A DNA stretch of 64,000 nt from Vibrio diazotrophicus. GTDB lineage: Bacteria > Pseudomonadota > Gammaproteobacteria > Enterobacterales > Vibrionaceae. Made by a program: the position numbers and the translations under genes. The notes beneath the pieces are model-generated. The model made no database searches. It saw only the letters and a list, made by a program, of their open reading frames with translations, and was not told where the DNA came from. Where the stretch lies: contig NZ_CP151843.1 of NCBI RefSeq assembly GCF_038452265.1, positions 1 to 64,000 of the forward strand. Reading direction: 5' to 3'. Positions 46,126 to 55,010 of this stretch are shown in pieces. The first letter of the stretch is position 1; each line of letters opens with the position of its first letter.

Positions 46126-47106
46126 ATGTTTCGAATTGCACTGTTTATCTGCTTGTTATCGTCACCAGTAATGGCTGCCAACATTTTGGTGATAGAAAGC
46201 TATCATGCGGGATTTGGCTGGGATGCTGGATACAGGCAAGGGCTGAATGAAAGCTTAGCTTCCGATCATCAACTGACTTTTTTTGAAATGGATACCAAAC
46301 GTATTCCAAGTCGGGAATATGAACAGAGAGCGGAGTTGGCTCATCAAGCTTATCTAGAATTGAAACCGGACCTAGTGGTTATCGGTGATGATAATGCATT
46401 GAGTTATATGTTGCCGAAGTTGTATCAGGAACCCATTCCTATTGTGTTTTTGGGCATTAACTCAAATCCCAGAGAACTGTTGACCAAGTATTCCGGAAAA
46501 GCTGGAGTCACGGGTATTTTGGAGCGTCCTTTTTATACGAAAACCATGGCCGGTGTCGGCGAAGTATTAGACAGCCCTAAGACGAATCCTAAGGTGCTGG
46601 TGATGTTTGATTCGGGCAATACTTCAAAAATCGCAGTACGAACCATAGAGAATCAAACGGCGCTGATTAAGCAGAATTTGAGCATTGATACACAGGTACA
46701 AACCTTTTCGACAGAAAGCGAGTGGCGCGATGCAGTATTGAACGCTAAACGCAATGAAGTAAGTGCGATTGTAGTTGGGCTATTTCAAACTCTTGTTGAT
46801 AGTAATGGCGAGAGTGTCCCGTCCGAAGCACTGCTAGATTGGACATCCAAAAACAGCGAAGTGCCTTTATTCGGTTTCTGGGATTTCTCGATAGGTAAAG
46901 GCAAAGCAGCGGGTGGTGTGATATTGGATGGTAGATCTCAAGGCATACAAGCGGGCAATATAGCGCGTGAGATCTTAGAGAAAGGTTTAGACGCCAGCAC
47001 TTTCCCAATTCAAGCCGGTCATCAAGGCATGGAAATTTACAGCGCAGAAGAATTTAAGCGCTGGGGGCTTGCGCCTCCTAATGGGTGGGAAGCGGTAGAC
47101 TGGTAG
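46126..47106 (+). CDS. Periplasmic substrate-binding protein of the ABC_sub_bind type, sensor-linked
   Basis: A 326-aa secreted protein with signal peptide MFRIALFICLLSSPVMA and then NILVIESYHAGFGWDAGYRQGL, the start typical of ABC_sub_bind proteins. There are no permease or ATPase genes nearby. It is divergent from a histidine kinase, so it more likely presents a ligand to that sensor than feeds an importer. ATG 46126 has AAGG eight bases upstream; the ATG at 46111 is possible. Ligand unknown. Confidence 0.82.
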   Translation: MFRIALFICLLSSPVMAANILVIESYHAGFGWDAGYRQGLNESLASDHQLTFFEMDTKRIPSREYEQRAELAHQAYLELKPDLVVIGDDNALSYMLPKLYQEPIPIVFLGINSNPRELLTKYSGKAGVTGILERPFYTKTMAGVGEVLDSPKTNPKVLVMFDSGNTSKIAVRTIENQTALIKQNLSIDTQVQTFSTESEWRDAVLNAKRNEVSAIVVGLFQTLVDSNGESVPSEALLDWTSKNSEVPLFGFWDFSIGKGKAAGGVILDGRSQGIQAGNIAREILEKGLDASTFPIQAGHQGMEIYSAEEFKRWGLAPPNGWEAVDW

Positions 47107-47144
47107 TGTTTAAACAGCCGTTATGGATTAAGCGGGTTTGCATC

Positions 47145-47180
47145 AAGGCAGTTTTTCATTAGACTGCCTTTTTGTTTTTT
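47145..47180 (+). terminator. Terminator after the binding-protein gene
   Basis: AAGGCAGT and ACTGCCTT pair around a 10-base loop and are followed by a T-rich run. Confidence 0.8.
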
Positions 47181-47232
47181 ACTAGACAGAACTTTAACTA
47201 GATACCACTTTTAACTGGATAGAACGATACAT

Positions 47233-47577
47233 ATGGAAATTGCAGCCCTAATTGAAAAGTTAACCCTACAGCCAGAGCAAGTAGAGTTTCAGGAAGTCAT
47301 CGCAACCATTGACGAGAATTTTGAATTCACGCCAACCGCATTCGTTAATGGCGAAACAGTCAATGCTGAGAATCAAAATAACGGTTCGTGCAAAATTTTT
47401 GCTTTTGCGCAGTTGCAACAGCTGTCAGTGGAACAAACACTGGCGTGCTTTGGTGATTTCTATCGTAAAGATGTACTAGAAAATCCAGATAACGATGACC
47501 ATCAAAATATCCGTAATTTCATCCGTTTTGGCTGGGCTGGTGTGAAGTTTTCAGGTCAGGCATTGTCAGCGAAATAA
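47233..47577 (+). CDS. HopJ family protein
   Basis: A 114-aa soluble protein matching the HopJ type III effector family (PF08888): FEFTPTAFVNG, NGSCKIFAFAQLQQL, CFGDFYRKDV and HQNIRNFIRFGWAG. Despite the name, such proteins are widespread chromosomal genes in marine gamma-proteobacteria and there is no secretion system nearby. Function unknown. Flanked by terminators, so it is expressed on its own. Confidence 0.88.
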   Translation: MEIAALIEKLTLQPEQVEFQEVIATIDENFEFTPTAFVNGETVNAENQNNGSCKIFAFAQLQQLSVEQTLACFGDFYRKDVLENPDNDDHQNIRNFIRFGWAGVKFSGQALSAK

Positions 47578-47636
47578 CCGATACGGACAGTGAAGCTTTA
47601 GCAAAAGCAAAGTTTTAAATACGAGTTTGAAACATT

Positions 47637-47665
47637 AAGAGCAGCGACAAATCGCTGCTCTTTTT
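47637..47665 (+). terminator. Terminator of the HopJ gene
   Basis: AGAGCAGCGA and TCGCTGCTCT form a perfect 10-bp stem followed by TTTT. Confidence 0.85.
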
Positions 47666-47792
47666 GATCGTGCTTTCTTTTTGAATGAACTTGTTATCGA
47701 TTTTTCTATCGCTCTTTTTAGTCAATCAAACGAGACAAGTAAAATCCGTTTTGCTGCTTGATTTACCGCAAGACTCAACATATTATTTAAAT

Positions 47793-47813
47793 CTAAATGA
47801 TAATTATTATTAA
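47793..47813. promoter_or_regulatory. Fur box before a small membrane protein gene
   Basis: AAATGATAATTATTATT matches the Fur consensus GATAATGATAATCATTATC at about 14 of 19 positions. It lies 12-30 bases before the start codon. Confidence 0.7.
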
Positions 47814-47824
47814 TTGAGGTTTTC

Positions 47825-48088
47825 ATGATGTTCTCTTTTTTGGCGACGTTCTTCTTCATGCTTCTTTTAGGTAAAAAAGTACTTGTGCCTTACCTGTCCA
47901 TACTGAGTCTTGCGCTGCTTTTGGTGATAATTCACTTTGTGATTGATGTTGATACCATCCCTGTGTTGATCACTCTGTTTGTAGCTGCCCCATTGCTGAT
48001 TCATTTCCGTTATTCTGCTTTAACCCATCCCGCGTTTGTGGTTTGTGTGCTTGCGCCGTCACTTTTGATGTATTCATTGGGCGCATAG
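47825..48088 (+). CDS. Small membrane protein, probably iron-regulated
   Basis: An 87-aa, almost wholly hydrophobic protein with about three membrane segments (MMFSFLATFFFMLLLGKK; YLSILSLALLLVIIHFVI; VLITLFVAAPLLIHF). GAGG lies five bases before the ATG. A Fur box overlaps the promoter area, so the gene should be expressed in iron shortage. I recognise no family. The next gene is a chemoreceptor about 150 bases downstream. Confidence 0.7.
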   Translation: MMFSFLATFFFMLLLGKKVLVPYLSILSLALLLVIIHFVIDVDTIPVLITLFVAAPLLIHFRYSALTHPAFVVCVLAPSLLMYSLGA

Positions 48089-48239
48089 GTTCAGCAACGA
48101 CGCCATTTTCAGTCAAAATAACGGATATCATACGTAAATTGTACAAACACTACCCAAACGCTCCTCAAGTTTTATTTGTGAATACCGTTAACCTTTAATT
48201 AACGTTATAGTCTCAAAAAAGTTGTACAGGAGCTCAAGG

Positions 48240-50240
48240 ATGAAGCTAACGATTTCGGGGAAGTTGCAGTTAAGTTTTTTACTTTTAGCCGTATTATTTA
48301 CGGTTTCTGCGGTCGTAACCTACCGAAATGTCTCAGTATTAGAGACTCATACCAATTCACTTCTTCAGTCTGATTTGCCAACCGTCGATACCTCGCGAGC
48401 GATTCAGCAATCTATTCAGGCAACACTTTCTACTGTTCGCGCCTATATGCTATTGGGCAGTGATGAGCAGACGGGTGAAAACCTCAAGACTAAAATCAAT
48501 ACGATAATTTCTCAGACAGATGAATCGCTGCCAGTATTAGAAACGCTCATTCAACAGCAGGACTACCAGAATGTAGTTGCGCATTGGAATGAAGTGAAAG
48601 CCTCGGTAAACAAAATCGTCGAGATGACTCATACACCTGAGAATTTGCCTGCGCATAATCTGTTCACCAGTGAAGCGGCGCCAATTGCTGAAGTTGCATT
48701 GGATCAGATTCAAGGGCTGCTCAATGCGGAATCTTCAAACAAAGAGGGTGAAGAGCGCAAGCGTCTGTTTAAAGTCTATGCCGACAGCTATAACTCGCTG
48801 GCAAATGCGCTCTCTGCCATGCGTGATTTTCTATTGTACGGCGACCCTGACTATCTGACAAAGTATCAAGATTTTATCAAAGCCCATAAGCAGTCAGTGA
48901 GTGAGATAGAAAGCAAGATCGATTTGTTGAACGAAGATGACAAGTCACTATGGGAACTGTTTAAAGAGATGCAGCAGTTGTATTTTCCGCTTGCCGACCA
49001 AACCATTGCGCTTCGTCAGTCGCCAGATTGGAACCTAGTTAATCAAGAGATGGCGAATGTTCTGGTGCCTGCCGCTGAACAGTTGGATATCAGTTTGGAA
49101 GCGGTGGTCGCGGCTCAGCAAAGCAAAGCAGATAAAAGCGGTGAAGGTATTAATCAATCGGTTCACCAGGTTCTGACGATTCTGGTGGTGGCGCTGATCT
49201 TGGTGGTGATTGCATCTCTGGTGGTTTCGACCTACATGGGACGCAGCATTGGCCGCCGTGTGGCGCAAATTTCAAAACGAGCACAGCTGATTGCTTCTGG
49301 CGATGTTTCTCAACAACCATTGGAAGTGAAGGGAAGCGATGAGCTGTCAGCATTAACCGTTTCAATCAACAGCATGAATCGCGCTCTATCCGATATCGTC
49401 AAAGGTGTGACAGATAAAGCGGGGCAGGTGAATGACAGTATGCAGGCGTTACTCACATCCAGCCAGCAAACGCTTAGCCAAGTGAAAAATCAGGAACAGA
49501 GTATCGAGCAAATGGAGACGGAGCTGGAAGATGTCGCTCAGTCAACGCAACATACTCTTGATCAGGCGCAGCGTTCGGTAGAAACCCTGTCGGACAGTCA
49601 ACACGAGTTAACTTTAGGACGTGAGTCCCTTGAGCAAAACAAAGCGACCATGGCTTCTTTGCACAAAACGATTGAAGTCACCAGCGAGCTAGTCGCGAAG
49701 TTGAATCTGGAAAGCCAAGCGATTGGTAAAGTCACCGAAGTGATTGAAGGATTAGCAGAGCAGACCAACTTACTGGCGCTTAACGCAGCGATTGAAGCGG
49801 CGAGAGCCGGTGATGCGGGCAGAGGTTTTGCTGTGGTTGCTGATGAGGTTCGTATGTTGGCCTCTCGCACGACTAAGTCAACCACCGAAATCAATAGCAT
49901 TGTTAATGCAATTCAGAGTGCGACTGGGTCTGTAGTGAAAGAAATTCAACGCAGTCAGGAGATGGCAGAACAAGGTTCAGAACACATTGAAGAAGCGGTG
50001 ATCAAGCTGGTTAATTCTACCGATCAAATTTCTGCTCTGAATGAACAAATGTTACAGTTAGCGGCTGCGGCTAATCAGCAATCTGAAGCAACCCGTTTGA
50101 TTACTGAACATATGCAGAACGTGTCGACTTCGATGAAAGATGTGGATTCCATCAGCCAGAATGCGAATAAAACATCGCTGCAAATTCGGGATCGTGTAAC
50201 CGAATTAAATAGCGAAATGGCTCAATTTAAACTGCACTAA
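48240..50240 (+). CDS. Methyl-accepting chemotaxis protein with long helical sensor domain
   Basis: A 666-aa chemoreceptor. Membrane segments near 10-30 and 311-333 enclose a 280-residue all-helical periplasmic domain, about the size of the helical bimodular (HBM) domain that binds organic acids in other receptors. HAMP and the MCP signalling domain follow (EQTNLLALNAAIEAARAGDAGRGFAVVADEVR). ATG 48240 has AGGAG seven bases upstream; the frame opens at TTG 48222. HBM identity is by size and helicity only. Confidence 0.9.
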   Translation: MKLTISGKLQLSFLLLAVLFTVSAVVTYRNVSVLETHTNSLLQSDLPTVDTSRAIQQSIQATLSTVRAYMLLGSDEQTGENLKTKINTIISQTDESLPVLETLIQQQDYQNVVAHWNEVKASVNKIVEMTHTPENLPAHNLFTSEAAPIAEVALDQIQGLLNAESSNKEGEERKRLFKVYADSYNSLANALSAMRDFLLYGDPDYLTKYQDFIKAHKQSVSEIESKIDLLNEDDKSLWELFKEMQQLYFPLADQTIALRQSPDWNLVNQEMANVLVPAAEQLDISLEAVVAAQQSKADKSGEGINQSVHQVLTILVVALILVVIASLVVSTYMGRSIGRRVAQISKRAQLIASGDVSQQPLEVKGSDELSALTVSINSMNRALSDIVKGVTDKAGQVNDSMQALLTSSQQTLSQVKNQEQSIEQMETELEDVAQSTQHTLDQAQRSVETLSDSQHELTLGRESLEQNKATMASLHKTIEVTSELVAKLNLESQAIGKVTEVIEGLAEQTNLLALNAAIEAARAGDAGRGFAVVADEVRMLASRTTKSTTEINSIVNAIQSATGSVVKEIQRSQEMAEQGSEHIEEAVIKLVNSTDQISALNEQMLQLAAAANQQSEATRLITEHMQNVSTSMKDVDSISQNANKTSLQIRDRVTELNSEMAQFKLH

Positions 50241-50410
50241 TATTGTGGTTTTTATATTCTGCGCTCAAAACTTCTGTAGAGCGCAGAATGCAAACTCAAA
50301 TCCTCTCACAAGCTATATACAGCAAGCACTTTTGTCCTATATGTGATCATTGCAGCCTTACAAAATTCGTGGTTAATTAGCGTTTTTGTCGTTATAGGAT
50401 TGCGTGTTTT

Positions 50411-51169
50411 ATGTGCCGTTGGCTCGCGTATCAGGGAAGCCCTATCTATTTAGATGAGCTTATTTTTCACCCTGAACACTCTCTTGTTCATCAAAGTATT
50501 GAAGCTCGAAAAACGGTTACCCGAGTCAATGCTGACGGGTTTGGATTAGGCTGGTATACCGAGCGTTCTACACCGGGGCAGTTTCATGAAGTGTTGCCTG
50601 CATGGGGCGATGAGAACTTGCGCTCTCTTGCGCATCATATTCGTTCACACCGCTTTATGGCTCATGTGCGTTCGTCTACGGGGAGTCGCGTTTCACGTAG
50701 CAACTGTCACCCATTTATCATCGATAATTGGATGTTTTTGCATAACGGACAGATTGGCGAATTTGCCAAAGTGAAATACTCGTTAGAGCACATGTTGCCG
50801 GAAGAAATCTATATCAAGCAGCACGGCAGTACCGACAGTGAGTTAATCTTTTTGCTGATGATTATGAATGGCTTGTTTGAACAGCCTGTGGCAGCCATTC
50901 GTAAAACTATCTACGACATTGAGCAAACGATGGCTAAAAAAGGGGTAACCGAACCTTTTAAAGCTTCTATTTGTGTCTCAGATGGCGAGCAATTCTGGTT
51001 GGTTCGCTATAGCTCGGATCAGCAACCACCAACGGTATTCGTAAAGAAACAAGGCGAAGATATCATTCTAGCGTCAGAGCCTCTGGCAAATGAACCCGGT
51101 TGGGAGAGCGTAGCGCCTCAAACCATTACCCATGTTTTGGGTAATTATTGTCAAACCTACCAAATTTAA
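50411..51169 (+). CDS. Class II glutamine amidotransferase, YafJ-like
   Basis: A 252-aa Ntn-hydrolase. After removal of Met1, Cys2 becomes the nucleophile (MCRWLAYQG). Conserved pieces are NADGFGLGWY, MAHVRSSTG, NCHPFIIDNWMFLHNGQIG and STDSELIFLL. It is of the YafJ/EgtC-like group with no fused synthetase domain. Acceptor unknown. No ergothioneine genes are nearby, so YafJ-like is the safer name. Confidence 0.88.
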   Translation: MCRWLAYQGSPIYLDELIFHPEHSLVHQSIEARKTVTRVNADGFGLGWYTERSTPGQFHEVLPAWGDENLRSLAHHIRSHRFMAHVRSSTGSRVSRSNCHPFIIDNWMFLHNGQIGEFAKVKYSLEHMLPEEIYIKQHGSTDSELIFLLMIMNGLFEQPVAAIRKTIYDIEQTMAKKGVTEPFKASICVSDGEQFWLVRYSSDQQPPTVFVKKQGEDIILASEPLANEPGWESVAPQTITHVLGNYCQTYQI

Positions 51170-51326
51170 TTCCTAATTTTCAAAGGGTTATGATAAGGCA
51201 AGCCTTCATGGAACCCTATCCATAGCTACTTATTTGAAGCTTTTCTAAAGCTCATTTCACGTCCTTTTTGCCTCTGTGATTACAGTTGCCAATCAATCTT
51301 TTGAACGTTATAGTTCGGTGTAAATA

Positions 51327-51345
51327 AAAATGATTATCAATAATC
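51327..51345. promoter_or_regulatory. Fur box before the siderophore transport genes
   Basis: Read on the minus strand, ATTATTGATAATCATTTTT matches the Fur consensus at about 14 of 19 positions. It lies 25-43 bases before the binding-protein start. Confidence 0.75.
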
Positions 51346-51369
51346 TTCGCAATTAAAAAAGGAACCCGA

Positions 51370-52267
51370 ATGAAAAAGCGTATCAGTTTGGCTACTGTTG
51401 GCATTCTCCTATCTATGACGGCACACGCCGAATCAGTAACTGTTGAACACAGCATGGGTAAAACCACGCTGGAGCAGAATCCTCAACGAGTGGTTGGGCG
51501 TATTGGATGCCGTAGACACGTTTGGTATTGAGCCGATTGCGATCTCTAAAGTGCCACAAATTCCTAACTACTTGGAAAAATACAAAGCAGAAAAATATGG
51601 CGCTGCGGGTTCACTGTTTGAACCGGATTTTGAAAAAATCTACACACTTAAACCAGATCTGATTCTGATTGGCCCTCGTGCAGCAAAGAGTTATGGCGAG
51701 CTAACCAAAATAGCACCAACGATTGTGTTTGCCGTGGATGCTAACAAAGGCTACTGGCAAAGCACTCAGGAGCAATGGAAAAACCTAGGTAAAGTGTTCG
51801 ACATCGAAAACAAAGTAGATGAAAAAATTGACCAACTTGATAAGAAGTTCCAAGCGGTACGTGCCTACAACCAAAACCACAATTTGGATGCGATGACGGT
51901 AATGACTAACGGTGGCAACATTACGGCGTTTGGTGTTGATTCGCGTTTTTCTTCTATTTATCAGGATTTTGGCTTTGCTGAGACGGTACCGACCAAAAAG
52001 AATAGCAGCCACGGCGACTTGGTTTCATTCGAGTTTATCCGTGAAAATGACCCGAAAGTGTTGCTGGTTATCGACCGTAACAAGCTGACCAATCCAAATG
52101 ATGATACGGGAAGTAAAGAGTTTTACAACGACCTAATCAAAACGACTCAAGCGTACAAAAACAACAGCATTGCATTTCTTGATTTGAATGCATGGTATCT
52201 GTCTATTGCTGGTGTGAAAGCCACGGAGCAGATGATCTCTGATATGGAAAAATCTGTTGGTCTTTAG
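51370..52267 (+). pseudogene. Siderophore ABC transporter binding protein, frameshifted
   Basis: A FatB/VctP-like periplasmic siderophore-binding protein split over two frames. The first frame starts at 51370 (AAGGAACCCGA before ATG), encodes a signal peptide (MKKRISLATVGILLSMTAHA) and VEHSMGKTTLEQNPQRVV, then runs off into RIGCRRHVWY and stops at 51529-51531. The other frame continues the family sequence from GVLDAVDTFGIEPIAIS to the end at 52267 (LEKYKAEKYGAAG; NGGNITAFG; LDLNAWYLS). The switch lies near 51490-51500 and needs two bases more (or one fewer). The family usually has a few more residues after QRVV, so a deletion of 8 or 11 bases is likely. As given, no exported full-length protein can be made. 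Confidence 0.85.
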
Positions 52268-52337
52268 TCTGACTCAGCGTCATTTTTAAACTATAAGAGA
52301 GGCGGCTTCTTTACCTTAATATGGTTATGGGAGCATG

Positions 52338-52351
52338 CCTCATAGCTGAGG
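52338..52351 (+). promoter_or_regulatory. Small hairpin covering the ribosome binding site of the permease gene
   Basis: CCTCA-TAGC-TGAGG forms a 5-bp stem in which TGAGG contains the Shine-Dalgarno sequence of the TTG-started permease gene. It could lower or couple its translation. Confidence 0.4.
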
Positions 52352-52357
52352 TTAACT

Positions 52358-53296
52358 TTGAAAAGGTTATTGCTTTCTTTAATGTTGGTTAGCGTTGCAT
52401 CACTGTTTGTGGGCGTCGGTAACCTCTCTCTCACTTCTCTTCTCAATCATGATCCTATGTCATGGCAGTTACTATGGACGAGCCGCTTACCTCGTTTACT
52501 CGCTATTCTATTGGCGGGCGCGGGTCTGAGTATCGCCGGTTTGATCATGCAACAGGTGAGTCAAAACCGTTTTGCTGCGCCTTCCACATCGGGAACTATA
52601 GAGTGCGCCATGCTGGGGTATGTGTTGAGCTTGGTCTTTTTTGGCGATGGTTCTCAACTGTGGCTCATTTTCTCTGTGGCTATGTTCGGTACGTTAGTTT
52701 TCGTCTGGTTTATCCAGAGCATTCAGTTCAAGAACGCCATTTTTGTTCCCTTAATCGGTATCGTATTTGGCAATGTCGTGGATTCAACTGCCACCTTTGT
52801 CGCCTACAAATACGATGCAGTCCAAAATCTCTCTGCATGGAAAGTGGCGAACTTTGCCAACATTCTGCAAGGAGACTTTGAACTGCTTTACATCGCTATT
52901 CCGATTGCGGTGTTTAGTTATTTATATGCGGCGCGTATTTCGGCGGTCGGTATGGGCAAAGACTTCGCTGTAAACCTTGGTTTGAACTACAACCAAGTGC
53001 TGGTGATCGGGGTTTGTCTGGTGTCGGTGTTGTCTGCCAGTGTTGTCATGATTGTGGGAGAGCTTCCGTTTCTTGGGCTAATTGTGCCGAACGTGGTGAG
53101 CCATTTCTATGGCGATAATCTTCGGGCAAACATTCCGCGCACCGCCGCTTTCGGTGCGCTTCTGGTGTTGCTGTGCGATTTAGCTGGCCGAGTGATTATT
53201 TTCCCCTATGAAGTCCCGATTTCTATGATCATCAGTATGTTAGGTGGCATCGCGTTTATTCTGCTGATTACAAAAGGTATGCGTCATGCAGGATAG
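52358..53296 (+). CDS. Siderophore ABC transporter permease (FecCD family), first subunit
   Basis: A 312-aa FecCD-type permease with about nine membrane segments. Typical pieces are RLPRLLAILLAGAGLSIAGLIMQ, NRFAAPSTSG and GELPFLGLIVPNVVSHF. It begins at TTG with GAGG six bases upstream. It is the FatD-like partner of the next gene, which it overlaps by 11 bases. Follows the frameshifted binding-protein gene by 90 bases. Confidence 0.92.
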   Translation: MKRLLLSLMLVSVASLFVGVGNLSLTSLLNHDPMSWQLLWTSRLPRLLAILLAGAGLSIAGLIMQQVSQNRFAAPSTSGTIECAMLGYVLSLVFFGDGSQLWLIFSVAMFGTLVFVWFIQSIQFKNAIFVPLIGIVFGNVVDSTATFVAYKYDAVQNLSAWKVANFANILQGDFELLYIAIPIAVFSYLYAARISAVGMGKDFAVNLGLNYNQVLVIGVCLVSVLSASVVMIVGELPFLGLIVPNVVSHFYGDNLRANIPRTAAFGALLVLLCDLAGRVIIFPYEVPISMIISMLGGIAFILLITKGMRHAG

Positions 53297-54236
53297 AATT
53301 AAATTAGCCTTATTGATTTTAGTGTCGATGGTATTTATTGGATTGTTTATTGGTTTGGGTTTAACCGCTGACAATTACCAGTATTTTCTTTCGCGCCGAG
53401 TACCCAAAGTGTTGGCGATAGTGATAGCTGGTATTGCGATTGCTCAGTCCTCGCTAGCATTCCAGACCATTACCCACAACCGCATATTAACGCCAAGCAT
53501 TATGGGTTTTGATTCCCTCTATTTGCTGACTCAAACCTGCATTGTGGTTGCATTTGGCGGCTTAAGTAGCTTTATTTTGAATGCGTATTTGAATTTTTCA
53601 TTGTCTGTGTCAGTGATGCTGCTTTTTTCCAGTTTGCTGTTTGCTTTCTATTTCCGTAAAGAGAATCAGAGCCTGATGATGTTGCTGCTATTGGGCGTCA
53701 TTTTTGGACAGCTTTTTTCTAACATCGCTTCATTTTTCATTATGTTGATGGACCCGAACGATTTTGCCTCTTTGCAAGTCACTATGTTCGCCAGTTTCAA
53801 CAATGTGAATGTTGATCTGGTGTACTTTGCAACACCGTTACTTCTGCTGGCATCGGTTGCGCTGTTTAGTATGAACCGGACTTTGGATGTGTTTTGGCTC
53901 GATAAAGACAACGCCATCAGCCTTGGTGTAGATGTGCGTAAAATGACGCGCAATGTTCTCTTGTTAAGTGCTTTCTTGATTTCGATTTCTACAGCTCTGG
54001 TTGGCCCCATCATGTTTTTTGGTTTGCTGGTAACCAACCTGACTCGTGAGTGGTTTAAATCTTATCAGCACCGAGTTCTGCTTCTGGCCTGTTCTGCAAT
54101 GTCGGTTGCTGCGCTGTTAGCGGGGCAATGGATGGTCGAGAAAGTGTTCCATTTCAGTACCACCTTAAGTGTCATCATTAACTTTATTGGCGGTATCTAT
54201 TTCCTTTCACTCTTAATTCGTAACAAAGTGGTTTAG
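53286..54236 (+). CDS. Siderophore ABC transporter permease (FecCD family), second subunit
   Basis: A 316-aa FecCD-type permease (FatC-like) with RRVPKVLAIVIAGIAIAQSSLAFQTITHNRILTPSIMGFDSLY and GPIMFFGLLVTNLTRE as family segments (the first spans about residues 37-79). It forms a heterodimeric channel with the upstream permease. Two bases separate it from the ATPase gene. Confidence 0.92.
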   Translation: MQDRIKLALLILVSMVFIGLFIGLGLTADNYQYFLSRRVPKVLAIVIAGIAIAQSSLAFQTITHNRILTPSIMGFDSLYLLTQTCIVVAFGGLSSFILNAYLNFSLSVSVMLLFSSLLFAFYFRKENQSLMMLLLLGVIFGQLFSNIASFFIMLMDPNDFASLQVTMFASFNNVNVDLVYFATPLLLLASVALFSMNRTLDVFWLDKDNAISLGVDVRKMTRNVLLLSAFLISISTALVGPIMFFGLLVTNLTREWFKSYQHRVLLLACSAMSVAALLAGQWMVEKVFHFSTTLSVIINFIGGIYFLSLLIRNKVV

Positions 54237-54238
54237 CA

Positions 54239-54997
54239 ATGATCAAATTGAAAAATCTGACCAAAATGTTTGGTCAACAAACGGTAGTCAACGCTGCGAG
54301 CACTCAATTTGAGAAAGGGAAAGTTACCTCAATTATTGGCCCTAATGGTGCAGGGAAAAGTACGCTGCTATCGATGGCAAGCCGGTTAATCAATCGTGAT
54401 GCTGGTGAGGTCTGGATAGATAACCGAGAGCTGGTGGATTGGGATACTAAAGCATTGGCTAAAAAGCTTTCTGTATTGCGCCAAGCGAACAGCTTAACCA
54501 TGCGTTTCACTGTTCGGGAACTGGTTTCGTTTGGACGTTTTCCTTATTCAAAAGGCAAACTGACTCAAGACGACCAGCAAGTGATTGATCAGTCTATTGA
54601 GTATCTGGACTTGTCTGATATTGAACACAAATATCTTGATGAACTCAGTGGCGGTCAGCGTCAACTTGCGTTTATTGCCATGGTAATTGCTCAGGATACA
54701 GACTATGTCTTCTTGGATGAGCCGCTCAACAACCTCGATATCAAACACTCACTGCAAATCATGTCGACTATTCAGCGTCTCGCGCATGAGTTAGACAAAG
54801 CGGTAGTTGTGGTTATCCATGACATTAACTTTGCGTCCTGCTATTCCGACCGGATTATCGCGATGAAAAAAGGTGAGATGGTGGCATCAGGCAGTGTTGA
54901 AGAAGTCATCCAAGCGCAGGTGTTGAGTAATATCTACGAAACACCATTTAGGGTGGTAGAAATGGAAGGCAAACTGATGTGCCTGTATCACACTTAA
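54239..54997 (+). CDS. Siderophore ABC transporter ATP-binding protein
   Basis: A 252-aa ABC ATPase of the FepC/FatE type. Walker A is GPNGAGKSTLL, the signature LSGGQRQLAFIAMVIAQ, Walker B DYVFLDEPLNNLD and the H-loop VVIHDINFAS. It energises uptake of a ferric siderophore through the two permeases. The gene ends 13 bases before the convergent AraC regulator, with no clear terminator between them. Confidence 0.94.
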   Translation: MIKLKNLTKMFGQQTVVNAASTQFEKGKVTSIIGPNGAGKSTLLSMASRLINRDAGEVWIDNRELVDWDTKALAKKLSVLRQANSLTMRFTVRELVSFGRFPYSKGKLTQDDQQVIDQSIEYLDLSDIEHKYLDELSGGQRQLAFIAMVIAQDTDYVFLDEPLNNLDIKHSLQIMSTIQRLAHELDKAVVVVIHDINFASCYSDRIIAMKKGEMVASGSVEEVIQAQVLSNIYETPFRVVEMEGKLMCLYHT

Positions 54998-55010
54998 CAA
55001 CGTCACGCTT

